A stretch of DNA of 48,944 nt from a virus. The stretch spans positions 1 to 48,944 of the IMG/VR virus record IMGVR_UViG_3300006802_000143. One strand, given 5' to 3'. A program made the position numbers and the translations under genes. Below are positions 14,941 through 21,520 of the stretch, piece by piece. The notes under the pieces are model-generated. The model worked only from the letters and a program-made list of their open reading frames with translations. It did not search any database and was not told the DNA's origin. Numbering within the stretch: position 1 is the first letter of the stretch; each line of letters opens with the position of its first letter.

Positions 14941-15161
14941 CGCTTCAGCCCTCTGATGTAGATGGCAAAGCTGTCCACCGTGGTCTGCCCAAACGCGCCT
15001 TTGAATTTCTCAATGGCCTGCGCCACCTCCTCAATTGTGTCGTTCCTGACCTTGGCCGTGTATGGATCTATATCAACGTTTACCTTCTCAGCAATCTGCC
15101 GCTTGCGCCAGCCCTGCGCCTTCTCGAGATCATCGAATGCTTCGTCTTCGTCCGTCTTCAT
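14937..15161 (-). CDS. Hypothetical helical protein
   Basis: 74 residues from ATG 15161 (AAGGGGTG upstream; an in-frame GTG at 15167 overlaps the upstream stop). Acidic start (KTDEDEAFDDLEKAQGWRKR), then NDTIEEVAQAIEKFKGAFGQ and DSFAIYIRGLKR. The C-terminal pattern resembles other short phage proteins but no function is known. Confidence 0.6.
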   Translation of the reverse strand: MKTDEDEAFDDLEKAQGWRKRQIAEKVNVDIDPYTAKVRNDTIEEVAQAIEKFKGAFGQTTVDSFAIYIRGLKR

Positions 15162-15163
15162 GA

Positions 15164-15523
15164 TCACCCCTTAAAGAAATTCTTGAACCGGCATAGCCAG
15201 CAGCGCCGCCCCATAACCCCGTTGAGCCGCTTCTGAAGATCCTCGACGTGAGCCTTGGCCTCCTCAAAGTTACCTTGAGCAATGACCAAAGCCTTCTTCA
15301 AGTCCTTGATCTTAGCCGCCGCCTCCACGCGGTCTTGAACCTCTTCAGGAAAGTGCTGGTCATACAGCGTCTTGATCTTCGCCCCCTGCTGGTACGTGGT
15401 GTTTTGGGAAACGCCATGGATCAGCCGGGAAATGGCTGCCTGAGATAGGCCAACCTCGGCGCCGATCTTCTCCTGCGTCATGTGGAAGTTAAGCTCTGTG
15501 AGCATCTTCTGAATCGTTGTCAC
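15164..15523 (-). CDS. XRE-type HTH regulator with coiled coil
   Basis: 119 residues from GTG 15523, preferred because TAAGGGG lies 6 nt upstream. Residues about 14-40 (MTQEKIGAEVGLSQAAISRL) are a Cro/C1-type helix-turn-helix. Then a charged coiled coil (about 65-105) and a basic C-terminus with CWLCRF and KNFFKG. It is the only classic repressor-like HTH in the leftward early operon and so a candidate reader of one of the operator-like repeats; that link is inference. Confidence 0.75.
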   Translation of the reverse strand: MTTIQKMLTELNFHMTQEKIGAEVGLSQAAISRLIHGVSQNTTYQQGAKIKTLYDQHFPEEVQDRVEAAAKIKDLKKALVIAQGNFEEAKAHVEDLQKRLNGVMGRRCWLCRFKNFFKG

Positions 15524-15533
15524 CTGTTTCCCC

Positions 15534-15854
15534 TTACATTGAATTGCCACGCCTAGCGCACGGCCAGACGGCCTTGAGAACCCGGTTGATCAATATGTCC
15601 CCCGTTTGATGCCGCTCAGCCGGCGTGTTCTCGAGATAGTTCTTGACCATGTCTCGAATTTGTCCGGCGGTTGCGTTTTCAGGCATGCAATTGATATAAC
15701 CACGACCCATGTCGGCTATCCCAATGATGTAGCCCATGCCGTACATCCTGTTCTCAACATAACCACTCTGAAGATCAGAGAGTAACTTGTTGCCGTCCAT
15801 GAACTCAGCATGCGCCGAGCCCACCATGAGCGCCAAGATCAGGGCACGCTTCAT
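15534..15854 (-). CDS. Exported Rap1a/Tai-like protein
   Basis: 106 residues. N-terminal signal peptide MKRALILALMVGSAHA with AHA cleavage, then EFMDGNKLLSDLQ, YGMGYIIGIADMG, NYLENTP and a final AVWPC. This F-x-x-G-N-x-L-L ... G-Y-x-x-G ... Y-L ... W-P-C layout is that of the Rap1a/Tai family: small periplasmic proteins first described as immunity proteins against type VI amidase effectors, and also common in phages. In the periplasm it could inhibit a peptidoglycan amidase or modify lysis. Family recognised by pattern; phage role unknown. Confidence 0.75.
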   Translation of the reverse strand: MKRALILALMVGSAHAEFMDGNKLLSDLQSGYVENRMYGMGYIIGIADMGRGYINCMPENATAGQIRDMVKNYLENTPAERHQTGDILINRVLKAVWPCARRGNSM

Positions 15855-16309
15855 GCCCGCTTCTCCAGTGGTGCCGTTGCCGGCTGCACGGCATCTTCCA
15901 ACTTGTAGATCAGCTCCGCGGTGATGGAGTCCAGCAGGTTCAGCTTCTGGTTCCAGCGCGCAATGGTCAGACGGATGTCCCGCAGGAACTCCTCCCGCAG
16001 GGCCTCGTCGTCCATGACCTTGGTCGTCATGCGATAGCCGCCGCCAGCTTCTCGGTCTGACTGAAGGCTAACAAATGCCCGAATGGTGGTTGGTTCAGAA
16101 TCCACGATGGTGATCTTGCATCGCTGGATCAGGACGCGCGCCTGATAGCGGCGGTGCGCTTCCGCGGCAGCACTGTCATCCCACTCAAAGTGACTGTGCA
16201 AAGGACTGTTCTCGTCCTTGGCCTCGTCCAACACCGCATCCACCTGAAGAATGCCGCCGTTTTTCTTGGCAATATCCATCAGTACTGTCTTTTCAATTTC
16301 CAAACTCAT
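15851..16309 (-). CDS. Conserved phage protein of unknown function
   Basis: 152 residues, with AGGAGAGAAGC before ATG 16309. It contains PLHSHFEWDDSAAAEAHRRY and QARVLIQRCKI, then DDEALREEFLRDIRLTIARW. The segment around LHSHFEWDD...A....R..QAR.LI recurs in many phages of Proteobacteria near regulators, but the function is not known to me. It ends in ATGA overlap with the Rap1a/Tai-like gene. Confidence 0.7.
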   Translation of the reverse strand: MSLEIEKTVLMDIAKKNGGILQVDAVLDEAKDENSPLHSHFEWDDSAAAEAHRRYQARVLIQRCKITIVDSEPTTIRAFVSLQSDREAGGGYRMTTKVMDDEALREEFLRDIRLTIARWNQKLNLLDSITAELIYKLEDAVQPATAPLEKRA

Positions 16310-16321
16310 GCTTCTCTCCTG

Positions 16322-16781
16322 TTAAAAAATTGCCTGCCTAGCCGATCCCGGCCGCTCCGAGCCTAACCATGCCTGCCACACCCGGCCATGCCGTACCCGG
16401 TCTCGCCTCGCCACACCTTGCCTGCCTTCCCAATCCAAAGCTGACCGAACCTCGACTCACCACGCCTGCCTTGAGTTGCCAAACCACGCCTTGCTCGTCC
16501 TTGCCAAGCCTCTCCTCGCCTGCCAGTCCTTGCGATACCACTCCTATCCCGGCCTCGCCTAGCCTGCGTTGCCATTCCGCACCACACCATTCCCGGCCTG
16601 GCCTATACCCGCCTCTCCAAGCCTGCCCTGCCTCTCCGGGTCTTACCCCGTCGTGCCTTGCCTCGCCTGCCATTCCAAACCGCGCCGGCCCAAGCCGATC
16701 CCAGCCAAGCCGTTCCCCGCCCTGCCTGCCCTGACGATCCTGGCCGCGCCGATCCGCGCCTAGCCATGCCTGCCTAGCGAA
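16322..16781. repeat. Degenerate pentanucleotide-periodic tract (GCCNN on +, NNGGC on -)
   Basis: About 460 bp in which GCC or a near match recurs every five bases on the + strand (for example GCCTAGCCGATCCCGGCCGC), with words such as CCTTGCCTGCC repeated out of order. The minus strand is correspondingly G-rich. The period is not a multiple of three. Open frames appear in four of the six frames only because the repeat avoids stop codons; their conceptual products are Trp/Gly/Arg/Ala low complexity. No ribosome site or gene was accepted here. Confidence 0.8.
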
Positions 16782-17441
16782 TCAATTGATCTTGAATTGC
16801 TTCTTGACCTCTTTCTCGCGGTCGGTCTCCACCACACGGAACAGACCAAACCCACAGCCAGCCGAAGCCTTGCTGTCAGGACGGCCCGCCCCGATCCCTA
16901 CCTGCATCCCGCAACGGGACACAAGGTTCAATACATCTGTCATCTTGAACTGGTCCATGTCATACCGCACCGACAGCTTGGCCGCCCACTTGCGATACAT
17001 CGGACGTGAACGCACATCCACCACGCCGGTCGCGTTGCGGGTGTGAGCGGTATACGTGTGGCTCTCACCATAGATCTGGACCAACGGAACCCCGTCGTTC
17101 TTATCAAACCCGTCAGCCTCAACAAAGGTGGATAGCTTAGCCAGCGTCATCTTGAAACCCACCAGACGGCAGGCACTGATCATGGCCGCGCGGAAGGCCG
17201 CAGCATTCATACCCTCCCAGCCCTCGGGCGAACGGTAACGGGCCTCCTCGGCCTCTTTGTCATAGTCCCGTGCACTACGCTCTTTCTTGTTCTTGGCAGA
17301 TGAACCCTCTGCCATCTTGGCCATCAGCTCCGCCTTCTTGCTGAACCGCTCCACCACCAGCGGGGCAGTGCCCTCGATGATGAACTGCACGGTGCCAAAC
17401 TTGGGGGCGGTGATAACACCAGTCTCTTCTTTCACGCTCAT
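16782..17441 (-). CDS. Conserved phage protein, first gene of the leftward early operon
   Basis: 219 residues from ATG 17441 (GGAG 7 nt upstream). It opens with QFIIEGTAPLVVERFSKKAE, has a charged loop, then MNAAAFRAAMISACRLVGFK with MTLAKLSTFV, RSRPMYRKWAAKLSVRYD, and a glycine-rich end GIGAGRPDSKASAGCGFGLF. This domain order is well conserved among phages and prophages, usually listed without function. The beta-alpha alternation and Gly-rich loop recall RRM/RAMP folds, but this is speculative. A sigma70-like promoter and an operator-like repeat lie directly upstream. Confidence 0.7.
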   Translation of the reverse strand: MSVKEETGVITAPKFGTVQFIIEGTAPLVVERFSKKAELMAKMAEGSSAKNKKERSARDYDKEAEEARYRSPEGWEGMNAAAFRAAMISACRLVGFKMTLAKLSTFVEADGFDKNDGVPLVQIYGESHTYTAHTRNATGVVDVRSRPMYRKWAAKLSVRYDMDQFKMTDVLNLVSRCGMQVGIGAGRPDSKASAGCGFGLFRVVETDREKEVKKQFKIN

Positions 17442-17496
17442 TTGCTTACTCCAATTTAGGTTGATGAATGACAGTCTTGCTGCTGCCATGTGCAGA

Positions 17497-17525
17497 AATG
17501 TACGCTTATGTGCACCACTGGTCAA
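17497..17525 (-). promoter_or_regulatory. Sigma70-like promoter for the leftward early operon
   Basis: On the minus strand TTGACC (17525-17520), 17-bp spacer, TACATT (17502-17497). This gives a start about 17490, 50 nt before ATG 17441. Good match and spacing for a host sigma70 promoter. Confidence 0.65.
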
Positions 17526-17533
17526 CAAAAAAA

Positions 17534-17549
17534 TGTCACCTAAGTGACA
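17534..17549. promoter_or_regulatory. Operator-like inverted repeat TGTCAC-N4-GTGACA
   Basis: TGTCACCTAAGTGACA with perfect 6-bp arms lies 8 bp upstream of the -35 of the leftward promoter. The position suits an activator, or a repressor of the divergent unit. Third and most symmetric copy of the TGTCRC-N4-GYGACA family. Confidence 0.6.
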
Positions 17550-17571
17550 GCTGGATTCTTTGGTTTCCTGT

Positions 17572-17585
17572 TGGCAACGTTGCCA
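17572..17585. repeat. 14-bp palindrome TGGCAACGTTGCCA, copy 3
   Basis: Exact copy in the divergent intergenic region between the leftward early promoter and the start of the candidate structured RNA. Confidence 0.9.
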
Positions 17586-17629
17586 GAGAACTTTTGTTTC
17601 CGGCTCTACTCATAATATATTTATTTAAC

Positions 17630-18380
17630 CTAGAGGGAGGGAGGGTTCGCTAGGGGCAGAACTCACCTAAGAGCATTGCTGCCCTTAGTGGTTTGCCTCC
17701 TGCCATTCAACCTGTCGGTCGGGATGGGACATAACGGGGCCAGCAGACACATGCAAGCGTTCTGCAGTCGAGGATTACGGTGCTTGCTACACCCCCTTCT
17801 CCCGGTTCCTCGCAGGCTTTCGCCTCACTCATTTCGGGTCGGCTTGGGAAGGTTCCCCGTAGCCTCTCAACACAGTTACGGCGGCGTAATGCGGTCTACC
17901 TGTGTCCAGTCGGGCGTAGGCTGGGTTCTGAGTCCCACTTAATTCGCAGCAAACTTCGGTCTGCGATCCTCTGTAGCAGCCAAAAGCAAAAACCCCGCAA
18001 GATGCTCTGTGGTCTTGGCTCTTGGCATGAGCAGCAGCAAGCGATTGAAGATAAGTCCAAAAGACTCGCCTACTACACGACAAGACCACACAGTACCCTG
18101 CGGGGTTTGTAACCTATCTTCATCGCCGGTTGCCACACCGACGGCCATACTGTATCTGGGGGTGAAAATCCGTGTCAAGTGGGGGAGTTGGGCTCGATTT
18201 GGCCTTCAACTACGGCAGGCAGGAAAGCCAGAAAACTACCTGCGTCGGCATCCTCGACTGGTGGCTTAACACCCAACACGGCTGGGGCCGCTCACATAAA
18301 GCAGTGTGGGCAATTGAACAACACTCTGAGAAGAGAGTCCGCGGCGCTAACCCGCTTTCAGCCCCATGCGTGTTGGTCCT
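17630..18380 (+). ncRNA. Candidate large structured RNA (about 750 nt)
   Basis: No credible gene lies between 17442 and 18459. The stretch holds strong pairings: 17650-17659 with 17679-17688 (10 bp including one G-U on the + strand); 17769-17774 with 17806-17811; GGCT/AGCC with GGGAA/TTCCC around 17841-17864; 17990-18017 with 18081-18108; a 12-bp pseudoknot 18041-18053 with 18115-18126; and 18275-18288 with 18361-18374 closing smaller hairpins. AT-rich sequence (17611-17630) upstream may hold a promoter. Size, ornate folding and phage context recall the GOLLD and ROOL classes of giant phage-associated RNAs, but I cannot match a consensus. The + strand is inferred from the G-U pair. Confidence 0.55.
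17990..18126 (+). ncRNA. Hairpin plus pseudoknot core of the candidate RNA
   Basis: AAACCCCGCA (17990-17999) pairs with TGCGGGGTTT (18099-18108), and TGTGGTCTTG (18008-18017) with CAAGACCACA (18081-18090), across a partly paired internal loop. Within the loop, GCGATTGAAGATA (18041-18053) pairs with TATCTTCATCGC (18115-18126), outside the hairpin, with one bulged T: an H-type pseudoknot. Thirty-two base pairs in 137 nt are far beyond chance. Confidence 0.75.
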
Positions 18381-18410
18381 AAAAAGGTGGGGCCATATCT
18401 CAGGCCCCAC
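18381..18410 (-). terminator. Rho-independent terminator for the VRR-NUC-like gene
   Basis: On the minus strand GTGGGGCC, 8-nt loop, GGCCCCAC, then CTTTTT. A perfect 8-bp GC-rich stem followed at once by five T residues, 50 nt after the stop of the leftward nuclease gene. On the + strand there is no T run, so it is directional. Confidence 0.8.
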
Positions 18411-18459
18411 TAACCCTCATAGGAGAAGCAATGCGGCAACTGCTCACCGCGCCCCCACT

Positions 18460-18747
18460 TTATCCCATCCCCGTAACCGCAGCAATCGCCTCATCAACAG
18501 TGTTGACTATCGCCAGCGATCCACCCCGCCACTCGTCAAAAAACTTCTGCTCCGCCGGCGTCAGCTTGCGCGCAGACGGCGGCTTCTTCCCATCCTTCAC
18601 CTCCAACAGAATCGTCTTTCCCATAAACCCTATAAGCAAGTCGGGTATCCCATCCCCCTGGCTTATTACCCTCACCGTCGCCCCTATCGCCCTCAGAGCG
18701 GCAACGATGTCCGATTGATTTTCATCCACGCGTGCGGCACGTCTCAT
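18460..18747 (-). CDS. VRR-NUC-like nuclease (PD-(D/E)XK fold)
   Basis: 95 residues from ATG 18747. It starts RRAARVDENQSDIVAALRAI (early Glu/Gln as in VRR-NUC), then GIPDLLIGFMGKTILLEVKD, giving the catalytic set Asp36, Glu49-x-Lys51. LTPAEQKFFDEWRGGSLAIV is the typical family ending, where W and the last strand pack on the core. Stand-alone VRR-NUC proteins of phages act on branched or Holliday-type DNA. It is transcribed against the neighbouring early operon and has its own terminator. The in-frame extension to 18825 lacks support. Confidence 0.85.
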   Translation of the reverse strand: MRRAARVDENQSDIVAALRAIGATVRVISQGDGIPDLLIGFMGKTILLEVKDGKKPPSARKLTPAEQKFFDEWRGGSLAIVNTVDEAIAAVTGMG

Positions 18748-18766
18748 AACATATAACAGGTAGGTG

Positions 18767-18794
18767 TTGACAGATGCAATATATCTGGTATGCT
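18767..18794 (+). promoter_or_regulatory. Sigma70-like promoter for the rightward early operon
   Basis: Consensus TTGACA (18767-18772), 16-bp spacer, TATGCT (18789-18794), then 30 bp to ATG 18825 with AAGGAG. It drives the long rightward operon (18825-27442). It overlaps the leader of the divergent nuclease gene, so the two are probably mutually regulated. Confidence 0.75.
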
Positions 18795-18824
18795 TCTCAT
18801 CCCCAGAACAAAAAGGAGTAAGCA

Positions 18825-19052
18825 ATGGATAGAAAGAAGCTGTTCGTCCAACTCGAGAGAGCTCGAGATCTGGCTGCAGACATCGTCAACATAGTACAGG
18901 AAAAGGAGGAGAGTTCAAGGACTGCCCTCGTCGCCCTGTGCATTGCGTACACAACACTAGGTAAGGCTATGGGCTGTGAGTTCTATGAGCTCATGGACAT
19001 ATCCATGACCGTGTACAAGCGCACCAGCATTGTTGAAGGAGAAGAGGAATGA
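18825..19052 (+). CDS. Small helical protein, first of the rightward early operon
   Basis: 75 residues, AAGGAGTAAGCA before ATG. All-helical, DRKKLFVQLERARDLAADIV and then SRTALVALCIAYTTLGKAMG, ending in EGEEE. The first gene behind a strong early promoter often encodes a host-takeover or anti-defence protein. That is positional inference; the sequence itself is not recognised. Confidence 0.65.
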   Translation: MDRKKLFVQLERARDLAADIVNIVQEKEESSRTALVALCIAYTTLGKAMGCEFYELMDISMTVYKRTSIVEGEEE

Positions 19053-19237
19053 AGAGCTGCCCTGACTGCGGCATCGCCAACCCGGACGATCTGCACACCT
19101 GCATCGAGTACGAGCGCAACGAGAACCGTCGCCTGCGCCAGCAGTATGACTACCTCTACGACGAGATCGTCAAGCTGCGCAACAAAGTCAATGAACTAGA
19201 ACACCAGGCCGCCGGCCGTATGCCCTGGAGATCATGA
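19049..19237 (+). CDS. Small zinc-knuckle/coiled-coil protein
   Basis: 62 residues in ATGA overlap with its neighbour. N-terminal CPDCGIANPDDLHTC gives C-x2-C...H-x-C, a likely zinc site, followed by a coiled coil (RRLRQQYDYLYDEIVKLRNK). Probably a dimeric nucleic-acid or protein-binding factor. Not recognised. Confidence 0.65.
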   Translation: MKSCPDCGIANPDDLHTCIEYERNENRRLRQQYDYLYDEIVKLRNKVNELEHQAAGRMPWRS

Positions 19238-20331
19238 TGAAAGCCATGCTCCAAAAACTGAAGGACTTTCTATTCAGGTTTTTCAGGAAGCAGCCGCCTG
19301 TCGAAGCCAAGCCGCAAGAGCCAAAGCCCAAGCGCAAGTACAACAAGCAGAAGTCCAAAGACTTTGGCGAACTGCTAGACAACTTGGAGATTACGTTCAA
19401 TTCCTTGAAGCTCCCGAACTTGGCAGGATCATGGCTGGAAAAGGATTCCATCATTGGCCTGAAAAAGATAGGCGCCCATGTGCCCAACCCTTGGGAGGTT
19501 AAGTTCACCAAGAAGACCAGCGACATCCTGATCGACGTGACTAGACCGTTGCCAGCAATCATGTGCATCTCTATTCCAAACGAGAGCGCTGAAGAAGGCA
19601 AACATTACCCAAGAATCATGTACGCCATCAAGCAAAAGCGTCTGCCTTGGAACGTCGCCTTCAAGCCTGGTGCCCCGTACATCTACGGTGCAGCCTACGA
19701 GTTTCATGGTGAATTGTTTTGGATGCACATGTATCTCACGGTCAATAAAAAGACCGGAGAGATCCATACCTGCGAGGAACTAAGGCAGATAGATAACGTG
19801 ATCAGGGGTAACGGCAAGACTACCTACTACAGCAACAAGCGCTGGGCGCCGCCAGCCTATCTGGAGAACGATGACCACAACGTCAAGGATATGGAGAACA
19901 CCTGCCTAAACCTGTTCCGGGCCATGCACGAATGGTGGGTTGACCGAGACCTGCGCTGGAACGTAGTGGTCAAGAAGAACGGGGAGCGGGTGACGTTTGG
20001 AATCAACGACAAGGACACAGCCTATTACTTTAAGAACCGGGACAAGGTTGTTTCAGAAAACGGGGTGACCAAGCGGATCGTCCACTACGTCAGGGAGCAC
20101 AACAGGGTAACAAATGGAAAGGAGACCACAATCAAGGAGCACATCAGGGGACTGAGGGAATTCAACTGGAACGGATATCACTGCAACGTCATATCTCCAA
20201 GGCTCGAGGTCAAGACCTCTGCGTTTTTTGAGGCGCCAGGCAACGATGTCGAGGAAGGAGCTGAAAAGGTAGTCTATCTCAGCAAAGTAGGAAAACTGCT
20301 GGCTGATTTTGAAGAAAGGAGAAGCGCATGA
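19234..20331 (+). CDS. Unrecognised 365-residue early protein
   Basis: Basic N-terminus (about 1-45, LFRFFRKQPPVEAKPQEPKP) followed by a mixed alpha/beta protein rich in aromatic residues (LFRAMHEWWVDRDLRWNVVV, EFNWNGYHCNVI). No nucleotide-binding or nuclease motif was found. ATGA overlaps link it on both sides. Base composition is lower in GC than the late genes. Its size and place before the recombination genes make it worth a structure prediction. I do not assign a function. Confidence 0.7.
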   Translation: MMKAMLQKLKDFLFRFFRKQPPVEAKPQEPKPKRKYNKQKSKDFGELLDNLEITFNSLKLPNLAGSWLEKDSIIGLKKIGAHVPNPWEVKFTKKTSDILIDVTRPLPAIMCISIPNESAEEGKHYPRIMYAIKQKRLPWNVAFKPGAPYIYGAAYEFHGELFWMHMYLTVNKKTGEIHTCEELRQIDNVIRGNGKTTYYSNKRWAPPAYLENDDHNVKDMENTCLNLFRAMHEWWVDRDLRWNVVVKKNGERVTFGINDKDTAYYFKNRDKVVSENGVTKRIVHYVREHNRVTNGKETTIKEHIRGLREFNWNGYHCNVISPRLEVKTSAFFEAPGNDVEEGAEKVVYLSKVGKLLADFEERRSA

Positions 20332-20642
20332 AACAACTGATCAAACTAATGAAAGCACGCCACGACTTCTATGTGAAGTACCCAAGTCTGGGTGCTACCC
20401 ATCTGCACCTGCTGGAGCGGATCGGAATCAGGGAAGGCGAGAACAATCCGCTGACCGTGACCGAGGCCATGAAGCTGGACGCAGTGGCTTCCCCGGCAAC
20501 GATCCACCGCCTGATGGATGACCTCGAATTCATTGGCCTTATCAACAAGTTCCACGCCAAGGGAAACATCCGCACCAAGTACGTGATCCTCGGGAAGAAG
20601 GGTTGGATGTACTTCCGCAAGGTTGCAAAGGAGATGTCATGA
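20328..20642 (+). CDS. Winged-helix (MarR-like) DNA-binding protein
   Basis: 104 residues. Helices HLHLLERIGIREGENN and LTVTEAMKLD, then recognition helix SPATIHRLMDDLEFIGLINK and a wing (GNIRTKYVILGKKGW). This is the classic winged-HTH order of MarR-type regulators, with a short N-terminal helix. It is coupled by ATGA to a hypothetical gene upstream and to the nuclease downstream, so it may control early or recombination genes. Confidence 0.75.
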   Translation: MKQLIKLMKARHDFYVKYPSLGATHLHLLERIGIREGENNPLTVTEAMKLDAVASPATIHRLMDDLEFIGLINKFHAKGNIRTKYVILGKKGWMYFRKVAKEMS

Positions 20643-21520
20643 TCCTAACCAACAAGCACAACCTGCCGGCCACGTTCGTCAACGTCATCAAGCGCCCTAC
20701 GTACAGCAAAGGCAAAGCCCATCTGTCGGCCACTGAACTACTCAACAGCCCTCAGATTGTCCAGCTCAAGCACCGCCACTGGGACGACATTGAAGTCGAT
20801 GCCAGCGAGATGGTCTGGTCCCTGTTCGGTTCCGCGGTGCACGGCATCCTCGAGCACGGCAAGGACAAGAACCACATCGTAGAAGAGCGCATCCACCTAA
20901 CCCACGACGGGTACAACCTGTCCGGCGCCATCGACCTGCAGGAGGTGGACGAGGACGGCGGTATCCACATCAAGGACTACAAGGTCACCGGCGCATGGGC
21001 AGCCCAGAACGAGAAGGAAGAGTGGCACCAGCAGCTGAACATCTACGCATGGATGGTAGCCAAAGCCAAGCAAAAGCCGGTCAAGTCCCTGCAGATCATC
21101 TGCATCGTGCGTGACTGGTCAGGCCGTGAGGCAGCAGCCAAGGAGTCCTACCCTCAAGCCCCTATCGTTTCCATCGACATCCCTCTGTGGACGTTCGAGG
21201 AGCAAGAGGAGTTTGTCAACGAGCGGATCCACCGCCACGCGACAGCCTACTTTGAGGCCGACACAGGGGGTGACCTGCCCGAGTGTACGGACGCAGACAT
21301 GTGGGCCAAGCCGGAATCATTTGCAGTCAAGAAAGAAGGAGGAGTCAGAGCCAAGAGCGTACACGTCACCCGCGAAGCAGCAGAGGCAGCGTTGCCACCC
21401 AAGGGGTATTTCATCGAGCACCGCCCCGGCGAGCGCACCCGCTGCGAGAAGTTCTGCCAGGTCAGCCCGTTCTGCCAGCAGCACAAACAATACCTAGCAA
21501 CGAAAGAAAACCATGAGTGA
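20639..21520 (+). CDS. PD-(D/E)XK nuclease, Cas4/RecB-like
   Basis: 293 residues from ATG 20639 (ATGA). Motifs in order: SLFGSAVHGILE (His68), GAIDLQEVDEDGGIHIKDYK (Asp99, Asp113-x-Lys115), and QQLNIYAWM (the Q-x3-Y helix). The C-terminal RCEKFCQVSPFC gives a cysteine cluster as in iron-sulfur RecB/Cas4-like exonucleases. Such phage enzymes resect DNA ends to give single strands for annealing. The next gene encodes a Sak-type annealing protein, so together they look like a recombination pair comparable in function to lambda Exo-Bet. Confidence 0.85.
   Translation: MILTNKHNLPATFVNVIKRPTYSKGKAHLSATELLNSPQIVQLKHRHWDDIEVDASEMVWSLFGSAVHGILEHGKDKNHIVEERIHLTHDGYNLSGAIDLQEVDEDGGIHIKDYKVTGAWAAQNEKEEWHQQLNIYAWMVAKAKQKPVKSLQIICIVRDWSGREAAAKESYPQAPIVSIDIPLWTFEEQEEFVNERIHRHATAYFEADTGGDLPECTDADMWAKPESFAVKKEGGVRAKSVHVTREAAEAALPPKGYFIEHRPGERTRCEKFCQVSPFCQQHKQYLATKENHE

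Noticed and set aside
16338-16763. Open frames in both directions inside the pentanucleotide tract
   Set aside because: They exist in several frames because the repeat avoids stop codons; no ribosome site and low-complexity products.
17650-18130. Possible tmRNA, RNase P RNA or group I intron in the gene-free region
   Set aside because: Conserved signatures of these RNAs (tag frame, RNase P core, intron P7 sequence) were not found; only general folding is supported.
18431-18718. Rightward open frame with AGGAGAAGCA before its ATG
   Set aside because: Lies antisense over the VRR-NUC-like gene, whose catalytic motifs and terminator are convincing; the ribosome-like site may be chance.
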